From the NCBI RefSeq assembly GCF_029227915.1, contig NC_079877.1:21293851-21357850 (forward strand): a stretch of DNA of 64,000 nt, read 5' to 3'. Source of the stretch: Hydractinia symbiolongicarpus (taxonomy: Eukaryota; Cnidaria; Hydrozoa; Anthoathecata; Hydractiniidae). Below the pieces are notes generated by a model, which saw only the letters and a program-made list of their open reading frames with translations, was not told the origin of the DNA and searched no databases. Shown one piece after another: positions 55,641 to 64,000 of this stretch; position 1 is the first letter of the stretch, and every line of letters begins with the position of its first letter. Position numbers and translations under genes: made by a program.

Positions 55641-56535
55641 GATCTAAAACAGAATAATAAAATAAATAAATAAATAATGCCACTACTCAAAAGGCACCTA
55701 TACTCAATACATCTAGTAACTGTCCTTAGATGCACCGTGTTTGGTTAAGCATTCTGCCAGCTGACTCTTGCCAGGAAACCAGTGAATAACTACTTCACTT
55801 TCTTTCACCATTTCTCTCAATTGTCCAGCATTAACTCGCAGTCTTCGATCTTCAATACTTTTACGCTACCTAGTTGACCCTTCAATGATTTGCAATTTGT
55901 GTAACAGACAACTTTTGGTGTATGTAGTAAATTGAAGATTTCTTTTAGCTAGCCAACCAGCATCATCAGCATCAGCCATTGCAGATGCCTCCAAAGCTAG
56001 GGGGGATTTCGTGATTCTTGCAAGCATCCTTGACATTCACCTCAACATCACCTTAATAAAAGCTAGTTGTTTATTTCCTACAGCGAGTGTTCGCAACCAT
56101 GCTCCTGGGGTTCAGCAAAAACAATAATTTCAATCACATCTACTGGTTTGAGTGAACGGAACAACAAATTTCTCAGACTTCAGATACTTGACACAGCGAT
56201 TTGCATTTTTGATTACTCGCACCAGTAGCTTTACTTTTCAACTTGATATTTAAACCCCCCCGAAAAAATTGATGTTTTCTTTCTATTTTTTGTAAAACTA
56301 TTTTGACAACCAACAACAACACACCAGCCTATTTTAATTAAAAGAATTTTCATCTTTTTATTGTTGTTTTTAATTTTGTTTAAACTTTCACTTTCTCTAC
56401 TTTTTCACACTGTCTCCTCATTATGTTGGTTTATTTGGTTTAAAACCACTCTAAAAAGATAAGCATTATAGGCCTTTATTGCATAAACTTTTGTTAGAAA
56501 AAAATAAATATACTTTTATAACTGTACTAGTAGAT
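55641..56535. other. RFC4 intron, no gene recognised
   Basis: A run of 'aaataaataaataaat' (55660-55677) occurs just upstream of the LINE relic. The remainder has no coding signal or recognisable repeat. Confidence 0.4.
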
Positions 56536-56539
56536 AAGA

Positions 56540-57315
56540 GAACCACCACTTAAATTTGATGACGTCAGCAAGGACCTGTCAATACACAAAAAAATTCTTT
56601 TTACGAAAACTTGTTTACTCATTCCCTTTATTGTGAGACCTTGAAACGCTGATCAAAATAATGTATATGAACATGTAGATATTTATATACCCTTTGTATT
56701 CATCGTAAAGGTCTTGAAATACTGATCAAGAAAATGTATAGGATCATGTACTTTTGACAAACGATTGCAAAGATATTGAGGTTTGAATGTTCTTAGATGA
56801 TGTCATCAATCTGTCCATTCTAAAAGGGATTAGGGGATCCAGGTTTGGTATACTTACCTAATTTAGTCCAAGTTGGTCCCTAGTTACCCACATGTTGAAA
56901 AAAGAATAAAGTCACCACCTCGTTTCCAAGTTATTTGGCCTCAAAGTTTTAGGTGCATTGTAATGGCTTCATTGATTTAATATAGGATATTGACGTTAAA
57001 GTAGTGGATTAGGCGATCCAGGTTTGGTATACTTACCTAATTTAGTCCAAGTTGGTCACTAGTTACCCACATGTTGAAAAAAGTATAAAGTCGCCATCTC
57101 GTTTCCAAGTTATTTGGCCTGAAAGTTTTAGGTGCATTGTAATGGCTTCATTAATTTAATATAGGATATTGACGTTAAAGTAGTGTTATTTTCGTCGCGC
57201 CATAACGTCATAAAATTTGACATATTAGACATGTATTTTACGGCAATATCAAAGGAAAATGAACACATCCACTTTGCTTGTCACAGAAACACGGAACTGG
57301 CGTATTATTATATAC
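56540..57315. mobile_element. Inverted-repeat element related to 25205-27212
   Basis: The right end (57180-57315: 'cgtcgcgccataacgtcata', 'aatatcaaaggaaaatgaac', 'acatccactttg') is nearly the same as the right end of the 25.2 kb element. A unit of about 177 bp is repeated in tandem (56826-57002 and 57003-57180), each with 'ccaggtttggtatacttacc', 'agttacccacatgttgaaaa' and 'tatttggcct'. The left arm is partial. Non-autonomous. Confidence 0.7.
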
Positions 57316-57766
57316 ATTAAGCATTTAAAACAAAATTTTAAGAAAAAAAAATTAATAAATTTTAAGTAAACCAACCTTTGTTAACACGGTTTGTTAACCA
57401 ACCTTTGTCAACACGGTTTTTAAAGGCTGTTTCCTAAAATAAGGACACCCATACCATATATTTTTTTAATGCTTTTGAGGATTAAAGAATAACATTTTTT
57501 AACCTTAGTTTGTGTGACCAATGATGACAAGTATACTTGTCATTCAATGTGACGAAACACTTTTCTATGCAAATGAGCATATTCATCATGAGATACTCAA
57601 TTCCTGTATTGCGCATTATCACTCACTTGCCCAGTACAGAATATGAATATATTAACAAGCTAAAATAGCCAATAAAAAGGATGTTAAACATTTAAAGTGT
57701 GCATGACTTCAACAAAAAAAGTCTTTTTCAGCAAGCTCTTCAGTTATTTTAATACAGTTTTCAATC
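57316..57766. other. Left flank of the piggyBac relic; no gene
   Basis: No open frame with a domain. A palindromic 'acaagtatacttgtc' occurs at 57528-57542. No clear piggyBac terminal repeat with TTAA was identified. Confidence 0.4.
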
Positions 57767-59430
57767 TTGGTAGAGGAGATCGTAGATTTGTTACATTCTA
57801 TGGCTCATTGTTATACCGCAGAAGAGGTGTGTGACGTTATTATAAACAATGACATTGACTTTGGAAAAATTACATCAACTGATTCCATGGACGACAGTTT
57901 TAGCAAAAGTTCTTGCTGCTCCAAAATAGATTCAAATCCTGAGGACGATTTTGTTGAAAGGTCTATAAATGTCAATATTCCTCAACTCAGAGGGGAAGAC
58001 CTTCCACAAGTGGTGTAAATAGGAGAGGAGCATGGATAGGAGAATGATGTAGAGAAAAAGGCATCACAATTCGGGGTGGTAGTTGCAAGCAACTTCCTGT
58101 GAAAAGATTGGTTTCTAATGTTATAGACGAGGAATTATTATTTGACCCTAAAAGCCCAGCTTCTGAAGAAGATTTTAATAATAAATGGAAGAAAAATGCT
58201 TCAGTTAAGACAACCAACAAGTACGCACACCAAACCATAAATTATAGTCCACCACTACGTCAAAGATCACTTTAAAACACTTGGAAGGCAGTCACAATTG
58301 AAGAAATGAAAAAGTTTTTGGGCCTCATTTTTAGCATTGGACTAATATCTATGCTACCCTATAAAAAGTATTGGAGCAAAGACTTGCTTTTTAAAAATGA
58401 GAATTTTTTATCAGTCTTGCCACGAAAACGTTTTGAATCCATCCTACGCTTTTTCAACAGAAAAACCACAATTTGAAAATGACCAACTAAGGAAGTTGCG
58501 GATAATACTGGATTACTTAAACCACGTTATGCTAGACGTTATTACATCTGAACAAAACCTTTCCATTGACGAATCAATGATGCTGTGGCGAGAATGTTTT
58601 GTTTTTTGACAGCATATCAAGAACAACCGCCCCGAATATGGAATCAAACTCTATGAACTATATACTTATGATGGGCTTGTCGTAACTGTTAAATTATATG
58701 GTGGTCAGGGATGATGAACTCAATCTTGGGCAAACAGCAGCCATAGTTTTGAAACTAATGAACCGTTTTCCTGAAAAGGGATATATCATGCGTTTACACA
58801 TTGTTATTATAATTTAGTTGCTCTACCTGTTATGTTACGTATGTAACAGAAACACTCAGAAAAGATCAGAGAGGCGCCCTAAAAGCAGTAACATTGTCAA
58901 AGATCAAGAAAGGCGAGATGGTCCACAGAAGATATAGTTGTTTGTAAATGGAAAGACAAGCGTGACTCGATGTTTGGTATAAACCTAAGAAACTGATTCT
59001 TATCTTACCACTCAGGGCTAAGAAAAACCTTAAGATGTTGTAAAACAGCTGGAGTGCATATCCTAGAAATTTTTCTTACAAATGCGTTTTACCTTTACCA
59101 AAAATATTCTTCACACAAAGAAGCAAGCCACCTCATTGAATTTTGTAAGATAACATCAAAAATCTGATTAGTGAAAGAAACTACCAAAATCAGCCAAACC
59201 AGCAGCCAACTTTCACTATTTGGAAACAATCCCAGCTGGTGAAAAGAAAATGAAACCACAAAATGCTGCAAGCAATGCTGAGAGAATAAAGTCAGAAGAG
59301 AATCACAATACATTTGTGGATACTGTGTTGGCCGACCAGCACTTTGTGTTGATCCTTGTTTCCGACTGTACCACCAAAAAACGGAATTTCACACTTGGAT
59401 AAAGAAACAGCACATGAGGGTGTCAATGAA
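57767..59430 (+). pseudogene. piggyBac-type transposase pseudogene
   Basis: The N-terminal acidic region (57767-58018, CDVIINNDIDFGKITSTDSM) is followed, after shifts, by WKAVTIEEMKKFLGLIFSIG, YWSKDLLFKNENFLSVLPRK and RFESILRFF (58275-58460). Then come LRIILDYLNHVMLD and EQNLSIDESMMLWRECFVF (58490-58609, the conserved Asp of the piggyBac catalytic core), GIKLYELYTYDGLVVTVKLY (58640-58700), TETLRKDQRGALKAVTLSKI KKGEMVHR (58850-58930) and the Cys-rich C-terminus (CGYCVGRPALCVDPCFRLYH, 59310-59385). These are the piggyBac/DDE_Tnp_1_7 blocks in order. Several stops and shifts make it inactive. Confidence 0.8.
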
Positions 59431-60170
59431 TAGTTATATTGGAATCACTTTTCTGTATATGGTCTCAGAACACTTATTTGACAGGTGTAGTTATATTGTA
59501 CATTTTGTGAGAATGTTGTATTAGGTCCATTATTGCAATATCTGTAAAAGTTTCAGGGAACCTAAGGTGTATAATAATGTAGGACTAATATTATACAAGT
59601 CTTTTTAAATTTTTTAAAAAGTTCTTTTTATTCTCAAGATATTTACTTTTAAAGAATTTCAGATTTAATTATGCTGCATAAATTATTATGTCATATTTAA
59701 GTAACTTGGAATCTCCATGTCAGTTTGCAATCAAATTTTGTGAGTAAACATATAGGGCCTATACAAACTTACCCAAATTTTTTTATTGCAAACTAAGTTG
59801 CAGATCCCCCAGGTATTGGGTCATTGGAAAATAATTTTAAATACCGTGGGTTCCCTTTAACCAAAAGCGTTTAAGGCTCTTATAATGTTCCAAATCTTAT
59901 AAAACCTAAAAAAAAATGTTTTAACTTATAAAATAATCCATAATAAAGTTAAGCGATTATACTCGTCATCTGTACATTAGTAACAGTAAACATGTTAAAC
60001 ACAACCCTTGACCTAGAGATCTCTTTTCCATGAGCAAGCAATTGCTAAAAACATACGTCACATATGACATAATTATAAGTTTGAAGCAGTAGTTCTACGG
60101 CGTAATTAAACATTTCCCAATATGCCATGCAATTTTTTTTTCATATGGCATAACAAAAAATATTTCACTA
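59431..60170. other. No gene recognised between piggyBac and LINE relics
   Basis: AT-rich, no domain in any frame. A 3' end of the piggyBac element should lie here ('ggtattgggtcattgg' near 59811, 'gtgggttccctttaacc' near 59845), but no matching left repeat was found. Confidence 0.4.
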
Positions 60171-60176
60171 TAGGAT

Positions 60177-62270
60177 TCAAGATGGCGTACTGATCAGACG
60201 TATCTTGGTCTGTTTGTTTACTTTTGACGATTATATTTTGTTGTATTGTTGGAAAAAGGAGTTATTGTAATAATGTATAATAATGTATAATGTAAAATAT
60301 CACTAACACAAGATTATATTAAAACGATGTGGAATTTGCAGTACACAAGTGAACATAAAAAGTTACGAGCAAACGATCGCTTTTTGGTGATTATTCTTTT
60401 ACTTTCTGGAGATTCGAAACTCAATCTGGACCCAAGGGAAGATTGCTGGAGCTATCGAAATTACTTGGTCAGAGAGGTCTGAAAGTTTTCCACCAAAATG
60501 TAAGAGGATTACTTGCAAATATAGATGAAGTAAAAACTTTGTTATGTGATTTTACCGGGGATTGATATTCTCACATTATCAGAAACAAACATAAACACTG
60601 ATACATTCAACAATAATTGTGAACTTTACCGCCTGCTGGGGTGCACGTTTATAAATTGCAACAGAAAAAGGGTACTTGTGGTGGTGTCAGAATGCATATT
60701 TCTGAAAGAGTAAAGTGGGTAAGTAGAGAAGACCTAGAAAACGAGAAAGTTGAATGTATTTGGATTGAAATTATTTTGAAAAATGGAAAAAGTTTTCTTG
60801 TAGGATCGTTATACAGACCCCCAGTTGGATCCAATTACTCACCATCAAACTTTTGCTCACTATTAAACGATGTGTTCGATATAGTGATTAGTGAATTAAA
60901 AGAAGTTAAAAGCCTTGAAGACGTAAATGTTAATTATCTTAAGAAATAAAGAAGTTAAAGACGTTTTTGTTCATTTTGGTTTTGAACAAATTGTTAAAAA
61001 TGCAACAAGAATTACCGACGACTCAAGAACGTTAATTGACACCATTTTTACAGCACATCGATCAAACATTCCAATTGGATGACGTCATACCAACTAGCAT
61101 ATGAGATCATGATATGGTTGGCTACGTACGAAAAATAAACTCTGAGAAATTTAAACCAAAGAACATAAAGTGCAGAAACTATTTAAATTATGACCGTTAA
61201 AATGTGCGAAGGGTTGCGTACTATAAACTGGCAGCCTCTATACCTTTGCACAAATGTAAATACTGCATACCGTTTTTTAAAGATAAGCTTACAAACATTT
61301 TCAACAAACATGCACCAGTAAAACCTATGAAAGGTCGTTTATACCCTTGGATGACAACTGATATCTGTGTATTAATGACTGGCAGGGACAAAGCAATACG
61401 TTACGCTTGGAAAACCAATAAAGCCTGTGTCTCGACCGCGTACAAAAAACTGTAAAACAAGTGCACAAATGCTTTGAACATGGCTAAGTTTAATTCCAAC
61501 AAAAAACTTTTAGAAGAAAATTCAGATAAAACAAGAAAGTTTTGGCAGACAATAAAAAACATCATGCCTTGCAAATCCAAAGGAACGTCCTGTAGATCAC
61601 ATTTTCTTGAAGACGGTTGTGTTAAAGCTTTTCAAATGTTGCAATGACTTAAAAAAAGAAATCCATTTTCATGAAAGATTTTATTTGGCACCAAACAAAG
61701 TCGAGCCAATAACTACACAAAGGTTTATTTTAAATATGTTTCCAAGTCTTTTGTAGAAAATGAATTGAAGAACTTAAACACCAAAAGGCGATTGGTATTG
61801 ATAACTTTCCACCAGCTTTGGTGTGAAATATCACAACTACTATGTTTCATAATCAATTTGTCTCCGAGTACAGCAGACGTACGTACAGAATGGAAACACG
61901 CTACTGTTACACCAATACTCAGTCAGGACCATCTACCAAAGTTGACAACTATCATGCAATTTCAATTCTACCAGTTGCTTAAAAAATCCCTGAACGAGCT
62001 GTAGATACACAATTGATTGAATACCTGGAGAAAAATAATTTGCTTTCTGAGCAACAGTTCGGATATCGATGTAAGAGATCCACTGATATTGCAGCTACAG
62101 TGTTCCTCGACAGCCTTCTTACCGAAATTGGTCATGGAGATTTAGTTAGGGCAACCTTTATTGATTTGTCTAAAGCCTTTGACACAGTGGGCCACAGTAT
62201 TCTGCTATCAAGCGCTACAAGTATCTTGGTTCTACAATTGATCCCACTCTAACTATATCATATAACTTCA
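60177..62270 (+). pseudogene. LINE (CR1/L2-like) with degenerate 2A-like start, internally deleted
   Basis: The 5' end probably begins at 'caagatggcg' (60178). The ORF start region reads VIILLLSGDSKLNLDP (60388-60432), a degraded version of the GDxExNPGP 2A-like motif found at the start of many invertebrate LINE proteins. The EN domain follows in pieces: ILTLSETNINTDTF, GVRMHISERVKWVS, FLVGSLYRPPVGSNY (60790-60830), VKNATRITDDSRTLIDTIFT (60990-61050). A linker (FKDKLTNIFNKHAPVKPMKG) and then RT motif A (VRATFIDLSKAFDTVGHSIL, 62140-62205) come next. Directly after, the sequence jumps to a thumb-like YKYLGSTIDPTLTISYNFNK, so motifs B and C are deleted. Many stops and shifts. Confidence 0.8.
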
Positions 62271-62274
62271 ACAA

Positions 62275-62795
62275 AGCGTCCCCCTTTATCCCCCTCCAGT
62301 GGATTATTCAATTGCTGATGACGAGCCTTCAACTTCACCTGCCAGACAATGAGGCTAGTAGCAATGCTTCCGCTGCCAACATGAGTAGCGATGATGAGAC
62401 TCTTGTGAACATTCTGCGTAGAGTTCATGCAGGTCATGCAGCTTTGAGTGCCCAAAAAATCTATGCCAAATTTTCTGGGAATGATAAGCTGTCATACATT
62501 GATTACCTTATGCAGTGTATCAAGCTTATGGTCACCGATCAGCGTGGACCACCACAACAAATGAATGATGATGTTTCAAGGCTCACAGGGAGGCATTTCC
62601 CAACTTTAGTGCCAGTTGGTGCTGGAGGCAAAGCACCCAGGTCAATGAAGAGGTGTCGCGTTTGTTATGAGCGGAAATTAACAACTAATAAAGGCAGGGC
62701 TGTGACCACAATTTATGGTTTCCTAGTTATACCCAGACAAATGCTTTAAGATTTACCACACAAAACTTGACATTTTAAAATGATTTTATGAATAT
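62275..62795 (+). pseudogene. Second piggyBac-like fragment: transposase C-terminus
   Basis: The 145-residue frame 62312-62749 ends with SRLTGRHFPTLVPVGAGGKA and MKRCRVCYERKLTTNKGRAV, the linker and Cys-rich start typical of piggyBac-type C-termini. A shifted frame after the stop reads KIYHTKLDI (62748-62775), the usual last block of that domain. The middle cysteines (CPxC...CxxPCF) are missing. The catalytic region is absent; only this piece remains, directly abutting the LINE relic. Confidence 0.55.
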
Positions 62796-64000
62796 TGAAT
62801 TATTTACTGCCATTTTATTACTAGTTTTATGCTTATATTGAGTTTTTACGATATAACCGCTGACCCGTTATTATTTCCTTTTTTTGTTGTTTTTACGCCA
62901 ACCTAAGTTTCTCAGGCTCTGGTGAAGATTTTTGTTTGAATTTTTTTTGTTGTGTTAAAATATAGTTTGTCTATTTCATACTTGGAGTTAAAAATTAATA
63001 AATTCAAAGTACCAGTGCAATGTTGTTTTTCAAACTTTTAGAGCTTCCTTCCTCGTGTGGCTACTTTCGTTCTCCATTTTGTAAACACTACGCACACGAA
63101 AACGAGGCATATCTAATAAGCTTCTGCCTATGTCAGTGGCCAGGTTCAAAATCAAGATTGAAAAACACAGAGACCGCATAAAGAAGAAAATTAGTTTGTA
63201 ACTCTGTACATTTAAAAATTAGCCCCCGGCTGTGAGCTAGACACTTTCAAATAAATAATTTATTGCTGTATTATAAGTGTTTTTAGATCGTGTACCTTAA
63301 AGGCGGGTAATCACCCTGTAGGCAACTTTTTTTGAGGTGCCTATTTTATTGTAAAAATTGAAAGATATACATGATTTTATTGAAAATTGACAACTAGAAC
63401 ATATAAGTCGAAGTATGTATGTATGTATGTATGCTATAATAAGCAATACATAAAATAAATTCCTACTTTGAAACTTTTTTTAAAGGAATATTTGGATGCC
63501 TTGGATTTTAAACCAGGCTAAACGATGAAAATCATGATGGTGGAAATCATGATGGTCTTAAGGAAAAAAATGCAGTTTAATTGCAAAGTACGACATATTT
63601 AGCGCTGCATGATGGTGCGAGCGAGCGGCACAATAGCTACAGAAAACAGAAATACGCGCTCAAGCTCAGAATGACGTCAATTCAAGCAAACTCAGTGGTC
63701 GAACTCAAGTCAAAAATATTTTTGACTTTTGAAACGAACAGTGCTGGCAAGAGTGCTCTTAAATATTGCGCAATGTTCAACACTTTGATGCGTACGCCTT
63801 AAGCAGACGTGCCAAAAGATTGAACTGGACTTTCGGCTTGAGCATTAACTACCACCTATCCGGCTTATCATAAACAAGCAAAGCTTGGTGCTCAGCATAA
63901 GACATATACCCTGGTCATTTACTTCGGAATTTGTATTTAGAGAAAGGGAAGCTTCATTGTCTTCGAGAACAACCCATGATTTTGCCTGAGGAAAAAAACC
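62796..64000. other. No gene recognised at the right end of the window
   Basis: No domain in any frame. The plus-strand frame 63581-63802 is short and compositionally unremarkable. A GTAT microsatellite lies at 63413-63433. Confidence 0.4.
63413..63433 (+). repeat. GTAT microsatellite
   Basis: Five uninterrupted 'gtat' units followed by 'gct'. Confidence 0.9.

Noticed and set aside
63581-63802. Plus-strand frame of 73 codons
   Set aside because: No domain, no neighbouring exon or regulatory signal; not supported.

Overview
The window looks like a piece of an AT-rich animal genome, most likely a cnidarian and perhaps a hydrozoan. That assignment is an inference. It rests on spliced host genes with GT-AG introns, very high A+T, and a mix of Polinton, Helentron, P/THAP, piggyBac, R2-like and tRNA-SINE elements that I associate with cnidarian genomes. 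Almost everything recognisable apart from two host loci is mobile DNA, mostly broken.

Host genes: (i) 1941-4740, minus strand, a secreted or membrane immunoglobulin-superfamily gene. It has a signal-peptide exon and three single-exon Ig domains, all joined in phase 1; its 3' end is not identified. (ii) 53105-53444, plus strand, the first two coding exons of replication factor C subunit 4 (RFC4), including its Walker A exon. The following intron is filled with a LINE, a SINE, an inverted-repeat element and piggyBac remains, and the next RFC4 exon is not seen.

Layout: 6.8-8.06 kb holds a LINE 3' end followed by a tRNA-derived SINE. 10.08-12.33 kb is a long inverted-repeat element and 12.9-13.2 kb a small MITE-like repeat. 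13.9-24.2 kb is a decayed Polinton/Maverick-like element: protein-primed DNA polymerase B, packaging ATPase, DUF4116-like repeat gene, BRO-N-like pieces and several small conserved-looking ORFs, with no capsid, protease or integrase gene found. 25.2-27.2 kb is a fold-back element rich in TGACGTCA palindromes. 28.44-31.77 kb is a nearly intact R2-like LINE (zinc finger, RT, zinc knuckle, restriction-like endonuclease) with a 10-bp target-site duplication. 32.3-33.7 kb holds MITE and tandem repeats. 34.4-41.15 kb is a Helentron: 2A-like peptide, cysteine-protease-like domain, 17-residue repeats, HUH Rep, PIF1 helicase and EEP endonuclease. 41.35-49.50 kb is a P-element/THAP transposon bounded by a perfect 24-bp inverted repeat, carrying nested inside it a second R2-like copy, a SINE and a 115-bp tandem array. 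49.7-51.6 kb holds an RTE-like LINE scrap, a copia scrap and a tRNA-like sequence. 53.1-64 kb holds RFC4 exons, a LINE split by a SINE, another inverted-repeat element, a piggyBac pseudogene, a 2A-bearing LINE pseudogene and a second piggyBac-like C-terminus.

The strongest leads are the Helentron with an N-terminal 2A-like signal and cysteine-protease-like domain, the two non-rDNA R2-like LINE copies with complementary lesions and readable target duplications, and the three-level nesting in the P/THAP element. Most coding regions carry stops or frameshifts, so functions are stated for the families rather than for these copies.
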